Shown here one piece after another: positions 35,110-46,646 of a DNA stretch of 64,000 nt. Positions within the stretch are counted from its first letter, which is position 1, and each line of letters begins with the position of its first letter. Both the position numbers and the translations under genes were made by a program. This DNA comes from Topomyia yanbarensis (lineage: Eukaryota > Arthropoda > Insecta > Diptera > Culicidae). Under the pieces are notes generated by a model. It searched no databases. It was not told the DNA's origin and saw nothing but the letters and a program-made list of their open reading frames with translations. Where the stretch lies: positions 28,413,497-28,477,496 of the forward strand of contig NC_080670.1 of assembly GCF_030247195.1 (NCBI RefSeq). The letters run 5' to 3'.

Positions 35110-36450
35110 CGAACAGTTAAACGAACCTTGTCAAAAAAGGAGTGGGGTAGAGCAGACCCGGCGAAGATCACCCGATAAGAGTCTGAGTTGACATATGTCC
35201 TCTTCTCGTCTGCTGCAACTGATGCTGAATGCAGTCGTTTTCATCCCAGTATCTTCACTGGCTGAAGCACGAAGTCTTTAAAACAGCCAACCCCATGTGT
35301 CCGCAGATCCGCGCAAATCAAACTCGAATCAGAAATGACGCCACAGATTTAAACCCGACCTGCTGGTATATATACTCTGTACTCCTTCGTAGAGGACTGG
35401 AAGCCAACAATTTCATTTACCTGCTTCAAACTATTTTACTAAGCTGGTAATTATCGGGGTAAATTTTTCATATTTCTGTCACGGCCGATTATCGCTCCGT
35501 CAGAACTCAAGAAATCTGCAACAAATTCAAACACTTTTTCTATGACCCGGAAAAAGATTGTGAATGGCCTGGTTTCGGAGGGTGGGTACAATTTCAATTC
35601 GATATCCATTTTGCCTTGAAGCAAATCATTATCAAGAGAAGTCATATTTGCACGGCCTATTAGAAACAAAAATGGATTGTAATATTATATCGCAACTTAA
35701 CTCGCATAACGGTTACAAGAAACGAAACCCCGCTGGTTCACAGCTCTGCTGGCCGAACAACGGTAAATGCACACACCCACATAGACGAAAAAATGCTGAA
35801 ACCTCGATGCGGCGGAGAATGCGCAACGTTATAACGTTACGCTGCACGGGCTGGAAGGGTCGACTTATCGGTCCGAGAGTCATAGAACGAATGTAACCAT
35901 ACTGTCGTATTAGGCTGTGCCGTGAGTTTTGCTCGAGATAATGGTAGAAGAGAGAGAGGCCAATCAAGCAAATTGGGGATGCCTTTTTTATTTTTTTCTG
36001 GAAATAGTGTCTACCAGGTTACGACTTCGAATAATGAAGCGCCACTAAGAAGTAATTGAATCTCAAAGCGCCAATGTATAATGTTCCAAAGTAAGTGACA
36101 CATTTAACTCCTTTTGTTAATTACAATAGTTGTTAAGCATACAAAATCTTATCAATAAACTCACGATTTTAAACGTTCAATTTCACTGTGGGGTGCTTTT
36201 CGCTTAAAAAATTATTTTTTTTTGGTACCACCGGTACTGAGAATGTCACTACAGTGGAACCGGTTCTCACCAAAAAACCTACTGACAGAGCCGGTTTTCA
36301 ACGAGAGTGAACAGATCGGCATGGTGTTGGATACTACAAACTTCTAAAGGGTTCCCCACATTAAATTGCATCACGGAAGAATCACTGTAGAAAATTACCT
36401 AGTGAACCGATTCTTTCCAAACATTCAGACAATAAAATATAGCCCATCAG
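35110..36450. other. No recognised gene; likely retroelement debris
   Basis: Minus-strand continuation of the ORF1 region is possible up to about 35450 but too decayed to assign. From 35450 to 36450 nothing was recognised on either strand. Confidence 0.4.
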
Positions 36451-36867
36451 CACAGAGATCAGACGTCCATCTTCGGCATTCAACTTGTGTGAAATCTCCA
36501 ACGGTTTCGAAGGTAGTTGCGATATCCAAACCAGATGCGCTACTGTCGTCATGTTATTTTGTGGCTGAGGTCGACAGAATTGACAGCGGTTATTCCTCTA
36601 CCCAGTCAAACTAGTCCGGAACCGGTTCGAACTTCCAGCATAAATTCCAGCTCAAATGCATCAACTGATAGAGTCGGAATCGGTTGTTTTCTTTGAGCAA
36701 GATTCCATACTGAATCCATTCAGGATTTCGAACCGGTTCCGGAATGGATTTGACGGATAGTTGGGATAGGTTGGTGTGGCGGCGCTAGTGTTTATCGTAT
36801 ATTAATTCAAATGTTTACACACGTTTTTTAAATATTTTTGTTCGATCTTGGATGTCTGTTCTCTGTG
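36451..36867. mobile_element. TIR element with 7-bp TSD, copy 2 (uninterrupted)
   Basis: 417 bp from CACAGAGATCAGACGTCCAT to GATGTCTGTTCTCTGTG. Flanks CCATCAG (36444-36450) and CCATTAG (36868-36874) are a 7-bp target duplication with one change. This is the reference copy showing the internal palindrome (GTCCGGAACCGGTTCG and GAACCGGTTCCGGAATGG) and the AT-rich right arm without insertions. Confidence 0.88.
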
Positions 36868-36919
36868 CCATTAGTAAGCTTTGGCATATTTATTTTATTC
36901 AAATTCAATACCATAACAG

Positions 36920-37900
36920 TACGCTCGCACCATACGCTTAACTCAACTCATTAGGTTCTGTACAACATCTGGCTGCAGGTTCTTCTGTACGGAAACCCAC
37001 TTTTTGTTAATGTCTTCCTCAGATTTGACCTCCTTGGGATGCTTCCGCAGTGTCTACTTCATAATTTCCCAGTATTTTTCGATGGACCGCTGCATTGTGA
37101 CCCCGTTCATGTCCTTGGGTACGAAAATGACTCCGTTTGGCTTCGTACCACTCCAGGACAACATTTTAATAGTTGCATGATGTTAAATCCGGCCAGAACA
37201 TCGTAGGGCCCTCGTGTTACTTCAACGTAAGAAGCAGACGCTTCTGTAGACACTCCTTGAGGTAGATCTCCCCGTTTACAGTCCCGGTGGTCACGAACGG
37301 CGCACTCCGTTTGCCACATGAGCAGATCGCTTGCCAAATCATGTATTTATTGGCATACTTTGAATGTTTCTGCTTCCTTACTACCTCCGGAATATCAAAC
37401 TTGTGCTGGGCGCTGTAGAACAGTAGCCCTGGAAGCTGCCGGAAGACCGCCTTGACGTATGAGACAGTGAGGCTTCATCAGCATTTGGGTGTACAGTTTC
37501 CCGGCCCGTGATTTTCCTACCGTATTTTGCCGTTCGTCACGATTTGGAGCCTTCTGCACTTTGTACGTATGCAGTTCCTCCCGGTCCTTGGCACTCTGAA
37601 CGAAAGTCTTGGACAGATTTAACTTTTCCGCCATATCCCTGACCGAAGCATTGGGATTCCGCTTAAACGCTTTCATTGCACACTTGAGATTCTGATCACT
37701 AAAAGAACATCCATTCTGACCGCATTTCTCCTTCCGTTCGATATTCAGAGTTTGGTTTGGTTTGATGACACGACTCACCGTTGACTGCACGATTCCGAGT
37801 TGTTTTCCGAAGTCCCGATGAGAGAGTTGAAGATTTTTCAGGTGCTTGCGCAAAATCAGTTCGCGGCTTTACTTTTCGGATGACTCCTTTTTCCAGTTTG
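36920..37900 (-). pseudogene. ITmD37E-like transposase, second decayed copy
   Basis: Minus strand. The N-terminal open part contains LSHRDFGKQLGIVQSTVSRV and ASVRDMAEKLNLSKTFVQ, aligned to the two DNA-binding regions of the copy at 20815-21834. The first catalytic Asp region is destroyed. Further on, fragments like YMIWQAICSCGKR and FWPDLT occur in shifted frames. No clear TIRs were found, so it is older than the copy at 20.7 kb. Confidence 0.78.
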
Positions 37901-37940
37901 CGAAAAACTGACAGCGATAGAAATACAGTGTAAACAATAC

Positions 37941-39139
37941 ACTCTAAATCACTTCTACCCAAATTTTCAAGAGAAAGCATCCAATGGGTTATTTTCTCCC
38001 ACGTTTTTTTTTCTGCGATGCATTTTGATGAGGGACACATTTATTTGTTCTTGTCCAGCATTGCACGCATTCAACCTGACTTCCAGCTTCAAATTCTGGT
38101 TGACGTCGTTTTCGGAATGATTAACGAAGGTTCGGCGAGCACCACGTGTGATTCAGGCACTGTTTGCTCGGAGCGATTTGGAGAACCGAAGAGATGAGCA
38201 CCAAGGATAAATATTTGGTAGAAGAACGACACTGTGAATCTCCGGACCAATCGACCGTATGTAGAGACCCCGAGAACAATATATATATTTCTGTATCCCC
38301 GGAGGCTCGATTTTGACGTGATGTTTGGCAAATCCAGAAGAAGTGGCCTATGACGGTTCGAATACTTGGAAATACATCTGGACCTCGAACTGTCTTGAAG
38401 TCTTCCAAGAAGGGCTTAATAACGATCAGATTTGCACGCAGTCTGCGTTGCGCTTTGGCCTCCAAGAGATTGTCAAGACGCTTAGGATCAGCCGGGCATC
38501 TGAAGTAGTTTGTTTCCGTTTTCATTCACACATTCGAACTAACAGTAAAGCTCCGAAGAAGCAGTCTATTCTCTCCGTTATTTCACCCTCCAGGACTCAT
38601 TTCCCCGTCGTCGTCGTCCGAGCGGGAATGCTAAAGCAGGAACGGTGGTTTTATCCTGTGGTTGGGATGATCCTGTTCCGGAATTGATCAAATGGAAATG
38701 AGAAATCTACAACCGAGAGCTGCCAAAGATATCCGAGCAGCCGTGTGAACAGGTATCTATGCGATTCTTCCGAGTCCCATTATACAGCTACACAATTTCG
38801 CACGGATGTTTCCCTGGCAGCTAATGGAGTTTGCGCGCCAAGATAGTGTCAGTTACTGATGAGTAGAATACGAAACGCAAAAATCAAAACTTTTGACGTG
38901 TAATGTAGTCAAAAGAGTGGAAGTTATAAAAGTTTCAAGGTAGGATCGTACGCGTTTTTAACTCGTTCTGACATTGTCTAAGCCTTATTCTACCTTCTTG
39001 CTCGGCCAATAATTTTGCGTGAAATCGACAAAGCAATCGCGGGAAGAGAGTGATTAATTCAGATTATTTCGACGGAGGTCGAGCCAACCGAAAAAAATTG
39101 TTTGAAACCAAAACAGGTAACAACAAAACAACATGAATG
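37941..39139. other. Unassigned region
   Basis: A 134-codon minus-strand frame (38121-38525) has ordinary composition but I recognise no family. Nothing else was recognised. Confidence 0.35.
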
Positions 39140-39246
39140 TAGCTCACCTGGGTTCGATTCCCAAACCCGCACATAGGGTTAGAGATTTTTCCAAATAGAT
39201 TTCTCTAACCCGCAAAGAGGTTAAAACCACTAGAATAAAAAAAAAC
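39140..39246 (+). mobile_element. tRNA-derived SINE copy 2, 5'-truncated
   Basis: Begins AGCTCACCTGGGTTCGATTC (B box) and continues with ACATAGGGTTAGAG and AACCCGCAAAGAGGTTAAAA, ending in an A-rich tail (TAGAATAAAAAAAAA). It matches the minus-strand copy at 24985-25140 from the B box onward. Confidence 0.65.
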
Positions 39247-41194
39247 AGCAGCAATCGTGTAGTTTGGATCACAATGAATTTGTTAAACATTACGGCTTCT
39301 CCGAAACGAAAAAATCCCTCCCACCTTCTCTTTCAATTGATCCCGCAGTAACAAATCATTGCCACAATCAACGGTAAACGCATGTTCATCTTCGAAATCC
39401 ATTAAGATAAAGATATCGCCCCGAAAGGACAATAAAACAACAGCAATCAGCAACTTTCCTCCGTCAGCACCACCAACCCCCCTAAACACTGCACATACAG
39501 TCACGAGTTAAATGTCCTGCTTCCTGTCGTCAGCACAACTCACCTCTTCTGCATCACCGAAGAAGACCACCTCGCCCACCATCGCCGCCTAATAATGGAA
39601 AATCTATTAGTGAAATTGTACGCGATAAATCTTTTCGCCAGCCCATAAAAATAAATAATAATGTAGCACTTCTGGCTCCGGTGGTCCACGATCCGGGGGT
39701 TAACTTTCTCCGGACTCCGGTTATCCGAGCGAGCGGCTGAGACATCGGCAAATAATCGAACAACACGCATTCCTCGGTTTTGGATGATATGCGCTGAGAT
39801 CACAGTGCTTTTGTTTTTTTTTTGCTCTGCTCGTCCTCAAACTGGCACATAATCAAATTTGGCATTATTTATTACATCTGCGTCGATGTCGTCGGGCAAA
39901 AGTGAAACTGCAACGTCGAAACAAAGACATATCAATAAATTTGGCAAATCTCTTCCCCCTTCGGTTCATTTGTTTCCCTGATCCATACCCCGTAAGCAGA
40001 TACGTGTAAGGATCGAAACATATGTGACACCGTTGTGCGGTTCGGTGACAGACAGGGGCGTTGCTACAAAAGGATGTTTTGAACTAGCATAAGTGCTGCA
40101 GGAAGTTGTATTGGTGTCGGACGGATCAATCGCCAAATTCTTCAAAATTTCGAAAAAATGTTACAAGAAAATTAGACTTACAGTAAACAGCAACATCAAC
40201 AAATTATTCTTTGACTGCCAACATTTCGATGGTTCTATTGCACCTTCGTCAAGGCTGAAACATTTCCTATGTTAGGTTTTTATTCCTGGATAAAGATGTA
40301 AAATCCATTCTCTGTCTACTTTATGGCTTTTATACGAACAACTCCCTTAAATTTCTTGAAATTAGAAGTTGTCTCAGTCCTGTTCAAGCAATACGAAAAT
40401 TTGTTCATAGCCCGACGTTTCGACCTTTAGTTTGAGCCTTTTTGAAGGAATTCCATTTCTGTTTTGCTCTGAACACAAGGATATGCTTGTATAAAGCACC
40501 ACCAAACAACGTATTGTCAGACAGCGATTCCATAACCAGAAACGTTACACGTTCTTTACCTTGAAAAAGGTCTAAAACACAGACCGAAACATCAGGCAAA
40601 AAAACTAGTTTTAGTTTTACCGTTCAATCTATCCAAGAATAAATCATCCCAGTCGCCATAGATATGACTACATATTACATAATCACATCAGTCAAGAGAC
40701 ATCCACCCCTCACCGGCTACGCTACTGCGCTAGCAAGTCTTGGGTTCGCTTTACCACATCTGAGTCAGGAGTTTTTTTTCCGGTGAGGTATGTTCGCAAC
40801 TTTGGCGCACACAGCCGGGAAAAGGTTGACAATTGGACCACATCAGCAAACAAGTGTGGTTTCGCCTTTTAGACGTTGAGAAGAAACAGCCAAACGAGGT
40901 AGGGACCATATTTAAACGAACAAGTTTATCTTTTTTATTGGACTTTATGGGTTCTCTACCGGGTGTTGTAAGGAAATTAGAATGGAAAATTCATTTGGGG
41001 GATTGATCCGAAAGAAGTTGCAATGTCATTTGTGAGTGTTTCTTAGTAACGCACTATGCCTGCTTGGATATTTCAGAATGCTGGGAAAATAAAGTTAAAA
41101 ATCGGTCTGGTTCATTTGATGACACTTGCGTACTAACAGGAGCTGTGAAGTAATTATTCTGTAGTATAAAATATAATTCTTAAACTTGAATTGG
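39247..41194. other. No recognised gene
   Basis: No domain seen. CAGGGGCGTTGC near 40056 and the complement of CAGTAGCGTAGC near 40718-40730 may be ends of a roughly 0.67-kb hAT-like element, but the flanks do not form a target duplication. Confidence 0.35.
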
Positions 41195-41930
41195 GCGAAT
41201 TTTCTCAATTTTTAGCTAAATTTGACAGTTTGAGAGTCATTTTCGCTCGAATGGTGAAATTTTATCAAGAAAGGGACACATTTCAAATGTTGACATTTGA
41301 ATAGTTATTTAGGCTGTGAACCATTTGGCGATTTTTTTAGCCTTTAGTTAAAATTTGACAGTTCGAAAGTTATTTTCTCTTGAATGGAAAAATTTAACCG
41401 AGAGAGCGAACCATTTCAAAAGTTGACATATGGATAGTTATTTAGAATTGACAGCTGCGATAATCACAAGATGGTAGAGGTGTGAACATTTGTCGATATT
41501 TTGAAAATTAGTTTTTTTCTTATTACATTAAGTATGACAGTCATAGCCTCGAAAAGTAAACATCCACATCATGAAATAACCCAAACAAATCTTAACACAA
41601 CACGTTCTCGTTTCCATCTTCATCCCTTAATTTTGTATTGAAAAATATTGACAACCTCAATTAGGTACAGAAAATGTTTCCACCTTTTTATTCTGCATCA
41701 TGGTCAACATTTTAACCATCGAGCTGCCAAATTTAACTATCGTTCTGTCAATTTTAACCATGCTCCAGAGTAGGGTTATTTTGCAAATAACTTTCGAAGT
41801 GTCAGATTTTAACTAAAAGTTAAAAATTTCACCAAATGGTTCACAGCCTTAGAGTTGACAGCTGCGAATTCCACACGTTGGTAAAGGTGTGAACATTTGT
41901 CGATATTTTAATATTAGTCAGGCCCGTGCG
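41195..41930. mobile_element. MITE interrupted by a copy of its own family
   Basis: Outer copy: about 41195-41311 plus 41852-41930. Inner copy: 41312-41848, with inverted ends starting GGCTGTGAACCATTTGG and arms of about 80 bp, flanked by TTA at 41309-41311 and 41849-41851. Joining the outer halves recreates TTATTTAGAGTTGACAGCTG, which is also found inside the inner copy (near 41440) as TTATTTAGAATTGACAGCTG. A 3-bp TTA duplication fits PIF/Harbinger-type MITEs. Confidence 0.75.
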
Positions 41931-42270
41931 CAAAAAATTCTCAAGGGGGCGGGGGGAGGGGGTTGATTTGTTTAACGTTTATTTTAAAAGAAACGTACAG
42001 AAACCCTCAAATTTTGAAGATTTTTTCAGAGGCCTGGACCTAGTCTTGTGAACCAAACGACTCAGCTCAATAAATTGAGTAAATGTTTGTTGTCAAGAAA
42101 GAGTCATCAAAAGACACCGCCGCATAGTGGTCGGAAGGCCCAGAAACGTGAACTTAATTCACTAGAGGTTGTAACACGTCAGGGTAGCACTTTAGCACTG
42201 AGTGGAAATATTCCTATATGTGTGTATACACTCCGTAGAGTGTATTTGTTGACATGTAAAATTATGCTCA

Positions 42271-42612
42271 CCCCCGGTCAAACCATTCGGAATTTGGTGT
42301 GGAATCCTGAATGGAGTCAGCATGGATTCCAAATCAAATGCAACAACCGATTCTGAGTCGGAATCGGTTGTTGCATTTGATTTGGAATCCATCCCAGTTA
42401 AGCTCAGCCGGAAATGAACCGGAATTCTGGCTGGTTCCAGTTCGTATTCCGGCTCCAGTGACACAACCGATTCTAGTTAGAATCGGTTGTGTCACTGGAG
42501 CCCGTGTGCAAACTGGAACCAGCCAGAATTCCAGTTCAATTCCGGCTGAGCTTTACTGGGATAATGACTCCATTCAGAAATCCGAACCGGTTCCGGAATG
42601 AGTTTAACTGGG
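42271..42612. mobile_element. Palindromic MITE X, copy 1, with another palindrome inside
   Basis: From CCCCCGGTCAAACCATTCGG to AGTTTAACTGGG. Without the insert at 42393-42560 and one AT it is 172 bp, the same length as copy 2. Arms share GATTCCAAATCAAATGCA and AACCGATTC with centre TCTGAGTCGGA. Confidence 0.85.
42393..42560. mobile_element. 168-bp palindromic MITE nested in X copy 1
   Basis: CCCAGTTAAGCTCAGCCGG at the left and its complement at the right (CCGGCTGAGCTTTACTGGG). Arms share GGTTCCAGTT and CCAGTGACACAACCGATTCT. Flanked by AT on both sides (42391-42392, 42561-42562). X copy 2 shows the empty site CCATAATGACTCC. Confidence 0.88.
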
Positions 42613-42784
42613 CCCCCGGTCAAACCATTCGGAATTTGATTCGGAATCCTGAATGAAGTCAGTATGGATTCCAAATCAAATGCAACAACCGATTCTGAGT
42701 CGGAATCGGTTGGTGCATTTGATTTGGAATCCATAATGACTCCATTCAGAAATCCGAACCGGTTCCGGAATGAGTTTAACTGGG
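42613..42784. mobile_element. Palindromic MITE X, copy 2
   Basis: 172 bp, directly abutting copy 1 head-to-tail, same ends and near-identical arms. It is intact and serves as the empty-site reference. Confidence 0.85.
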
Positions 42785-42797
42785 CCGCTGTGGGAAA

Positions 42798-43084
42798 CAG
42801 GGATGCCAGATTTACAGACATATCTGTATTTTACAGACTTTTGATGGTCTCCTACAGACGTAATCAGACATCTACAGACTTAAAAAAGTAACAGTGCTTA
42901 ACAAAATTATACTAGAATAATTTGATTCGAATACGAGTGATTCCTTCACAATAGTTTACTAATTTCAAGCCACCTTTAAAGTAATAACCTAGTGTGAATA
43001 GGATTTGCACAACCCTCTACAGACTTTTACAGACATTTTAATTATTCTTCTACAGACATTTCACAAAAACATGTGGCATCGCTG
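42798..43084. mobile_element. 287-bp hAT-type MITE (CAGGGATGCCA) copy 1
   Basis: Ends CAGGGATGCCA and complement CAGCGATGCCA. Exact 8-bp target duplication GTGGGAAA at 42790-42797 and 43085-43092. The interior carries repeated TACAGAC motifs in both halves. Confidence 0.92.
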
Positions 43085-43097
43085 GTGGGAAACCTAA

Positions 43098-43342
43098 GGC
43101 CGCTTACAGAGTGGCCGCGAGAAGCTGAGCTGGGGCTGAAACTGACATTAGGATGCGAGAAACCTGCTTTCTGCAAACCAAAGGGATGATGTCAGAGTGA
43201 AAACCGAGCGGATCTGCGCTGACTGCCTGCTTTTACTCTGACATGCTCTATTTGATATGCTGCAAGCAGGTTTCTCGCATCTCGCGCTCTAATGTCAGTA
43301 CCAGCCCCAGCTCAGCTTCTCGCCGCCACTCTGTAAGCACCC
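43098..43342. mobile_element. 245-bp Harbinger-type MITE
   Basis: Left GGCCGCTTACAGAGTGGC, right complement GGGTGCTTACAGAGTGGC, continuing through GAGAAGCTGAGCTGGGGCTG and a TGACATTA block. Flanked by TAA at 43095-43097 and 43343-43345. TAA duplications fit PIF/Harbinger. Confidence 0.82.
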
Positions 43343-43347
43343 TAATG

Positions 43348-43466
43348 TGGTTTTCGTTTGAGGCGAAACTGAGTCAGTTCCTAACCCCAACTGCTGTCAA
43401 AATGTATGAACTGACAGCGGTTGGGGTTAGAACCTGACTCAGTTTCAGGTTCAAGCGAAATCGCCA
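43348..43466. mobile_element. 119-bp palindromic MITE J, copy 1
   Basis: Arms share CGAAACTGAGTCAG (right-arm complement GAAACTGAGTCAGG) and CTAACCCCAACTGCTGTCA around an ATGTATG centre. Outer ends TTTTCGTTTGAGG and complement. Target duplication unclear. Confidence 0.7.
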
Positions 43467-43911
43467 TAAGACAAGACGAGACAACTGGCTTCTTGTTTTT
43501 GGTTTTCTTGCTTTTTTGTGCCCTGCTGAATAATTGATGACAGTTGGCTGTATGCGGCTAGCGATGTTGGCAGTGCAGCCAATTTCTTTTTCATATTTAG
43601 ATATGTTGCTATAATACACAATGTCCGTTTCATTAACAAACGTTTCGCCATATCAAACACTACATATTTCTAACAAATCTGGCCAGCATATCATATCAGA
43701 CCGCACGTACAAAACTAACATTCATAAATCTATTCGACTCACCCTTCCGCCATCTTGCCATGTGAACGACTCGTTACAGAACAGTCTGCAGACTACGCAC
43801 TTTTTATTTGAGGAGTTCAAAAGCAGAAGTGTAAGTCTTTTAGTTTTTCCTCAAAAAAATTTCAAATAGTGCTGGATTTTTCGCCGATTCCAGGTGAAGG
43901 TCCCCGTAACA

Positions 43912-44168
43912 TGTCGTTTTCGATTGATAACTTAGACACTAACCCAGGTTAGTTGCTTCAAACAAACGTTTATAATGGAACTGAGTTGGGTTCTTGCAAA
44001 ACAGCGGTGGTGTGAGCGAAACCGAAATATATTTCAGGTTGGAACCCAACTCGGTTTTCAGTTCAGTGACGCATAACCTAAGTTCGAAACTGGTTTCAAA
44101 CAAACGGTTTGACAGCAGTTAGGTACGAATCTGAGTTAGTTTCTGCCTCAAGCAAAAACGATAATAAA
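43912..44168. mobile_element. Palindromic MITE J, diverged copy 2
   Basis: The right-arm complement reads CGTTTTTGCTTGAGGCAGAA and then CTAACTGCTGTCAAA, matching copy 1. The middle carries a second inverted block (GAACTGAGTTGGGTTC and GAACCCAACTCGGTT). Boundaries approximate. Confidence 0.55.
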
Positions 44169-46646
44169 AACGCAGAATCACTGGATAATGACTCGACATC
44201 TATATATTTTGTCTTCTTTTTATACACAGGTCAGTGACATTCTAATCATACACGAGAATTGTAAATTTGGATATTGCAAATACGCTAACAGGCTAACGTT
44301 ACAAATTCACATATAAATACAAATGTTCTTCAAAAAGAATTCGAACAGATTTTGCTTCATATGAATTCTATTGACAGGTATTCGATCGGAAGGAAACTAA
44401 TATATGACAAAGAGAATAGGAAAAGAGACGAATAGTGTGAAGCCAAAAATACCTTATTGAGCAGACCAATCGTGCAATGTAAATAAACATTACTCATGCC
44501 TGAGTTGGAGGAGATAAGTATTGTAAATCTATCAAAAAAAAATTGAATTTTCGTCAGAATTTAGTGCAATCGTGATTGTAAGGTGCATTCTAGAGTCTAT
44601 GCATGAGTAAAAACAAGTTTTAGAATTATTTCATCTCTTTGTTTCGAAATGCACATCGTTTGATAAACAAATCCAACGATCGACAAAAGGTTTGTTTTCA
44701 AAATATAATAGGAGTCATTTAAAGTGCTGCCTTTGGAAACGGTTGCCAAATTCTAGTGTTGAAATCATCGTAAAGGGAGTGTTGCTGTTTTGACTGATTT
44801 TCACTCTGCGTCTCTTTCACTATTCTCTTTGATATATGAATGGAAAACAAATGATTAATATGCCGAGTCTTTATTCAAATATTCAGCGTTATTTAATATA
44901 TTAAATATTTACGATACAGAATTGACGAATTCAAATTATATTGTTAGACAACTTGCATTGATCATGATGCCAACACTGCGAAATGGGCCCTGTGGTAACG
45001 AAAACAGTATCTTGTCTTAGTTCGAAACCGTTCACTTTTTCATGTAATTTTTTTTCATTTTCTCGTATGTGAACGGTTTTATTCGTGCAGCTAGGTTAGA
45101 TAATTTTTATTTTATGTTTGTAGATAAGTAACATAGGGATTAGTTAGGTTCTCCTTTTGCTGGTCAATTGATTGCTGGATATACTGCAAGGGCGATGACA
45201 GCTATGCAACGAGGCGGTTTGTCGGTTTTGTTTTGGTCGGGTGGAAGGCGGCCATCACGGTGATAGTTTAGTTAGTGACAGACCACGGTATATGCAAGAT
45301 GTCCTCGATAAACCGTTCCAGGACAGTTAACAGCCACAACAGCAATTGTATGAAGTGCGCGTGTGTAACGGAAGATATTCGTCGGAAAGTGCCGGTGGTT
45401 TTGGGCACTCATATTGTGTGGTTTCGTTTCCCCGGCTAACCGCAAAGGATCCGGACGCACTCTTGTGCCTTCGCTGGGAAGGATAAGCCGAACGAGCCTT
45501 GCTCTCCCTTCGCCAAGGAGGGCGAAGCAGGGTGGACAGCGGCTCCCTCTGGGAAGAACACTGCGGTGTCTTCCGGGATTCTTTGCGGGGAGTAAAGAAT
45601 GCGGTGATTCGTCACCACCGTCACTCGGGAGATTCCGAGAAAGGAGCAAAGCTCACCTCCCTGGCTAATTGTTAAGGACCGCTTCCGGAGCAGCCAACGA
45701 CCACAGGAGAATGCGGCCGTTGTAGTCCCGGCCGGTCGGAAGCAATAGTCCGCCTGCCCGCCACCGTCACCAGCAGCGGACCGTAAGAAACGACCAGTGA
45801 AGTGTTGAGGAAGACGACCAGTGAAGTGTTGAGAAACGGTAAAAGTAATTTATTTATTTGTTCACTTTTTTGTTGTTACGAAAATCCGAAATTCAGTAGA
45901 GGCACCTAGGCCTCCCTGAAAAGAATGGTTCGCCGGGCAATCAGAACCCGAGTAGTGGGCAAACCGCTTACGCTTACAAGGTCAAACCATCGAATATATT
46001 CACAGGGTATCTTTGGACGAATTGTTTGTCAGAATATTCCCCAAAAACTGAAAAAAATCAAAATTAGGCATTGCTTACTATGATCAAACTAAGAAAAATA
46101 ACTTTTTATACTGACGGGGTAGAAAGTTGGTGTCTTCGACAAAGTTGTAGAAATACTCGTAATGAATAATTTTGTTGAACAACTTGAACTTGTAGGACTT
46201 AAAGTTATCGATTTATAAAGGGCTTTCTATAGCAACACCCTTAAATTTAGTTTTTTTAATATAACTTTTTCCGCTGTGACTTTTCGTGCAAACCATGTTC
46301 CAAACAAATGTGGAGGGCCATAGAAAAGGCTTTATAAATCGATAACATTAAGTCCTACAAGTTCAAGTTGTTCAATAAAATTCTTCATTACGAGCATTTC
46401 TACAACTTTGTCGAAGACGTCAACTTTCTACCTTGTAAGTATAAAAAGTTAATTTTTCTAGTTCAATCATAGTAAGCCATGCCTGACTTCAATTTTTATC
46501 AGATTGTAGAGAATATTCATACGAACAATTCCTCCAAAGACCCTGTGAATATATTCGATGGTTTGGCCTCTAGTGATCGTTTTTGGTATTTCCTACCACT
46601 GTACGCTGCCTGCTGGCTCGTGGTGGATTTGGATTGGTTTGTAGTA

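Larger units (their letters stand above)
42170..45978 (+). repeat. Solo LTR of the Ty3/gypsy family, split by nested MITEs
   Basis: Starts TGTAACACGTCAGGG (compare TGTAACCCGTCAGGG at 46647), runs to about 42270, then resumes near 45025 and ends GCTTACA at 45978. Exact 4-bp target duplication AGGT at 42166-42169 and 45979-45982. The R-U5 part (for example GGGAAGAACACTGCGGTGTC near 45550) is closer to the 3' LTR than to the 5' LTR of the full element. No internal coding sequence, so it is a solo LTR. Confidence 0.85.
42160..46575. mobile_element. Foldback element with nested insertions
   Basis: The left end CACTAGAGG (42160-42168) is separated from its continuation TCAAACCATCGAATATATTC (from 45982) by the solo LTR. 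The right end is the inverse complement (CGAATATATTC near 46545 through CCTCTAGTG at 46575). Removing the LTR and one AGGT leaves about 600 bp with arms of roughly 250 bp. These arms share ACTTTGTCGAAGA, CTACAAGTTCAAGTTGTTCA and TTTATAAATCGATAAC-type blocks. No clear outer target duplication. Confidence 0.8.

Noticed and set aside
40056..40730. hAT-like element with CAGGGGCGTTGC and CAGTAGCGTAGC ends
   Set aside because: The end sequences are similar to known hAT TIRs, but flanking 8-mers do not match and the interior was not recognised.
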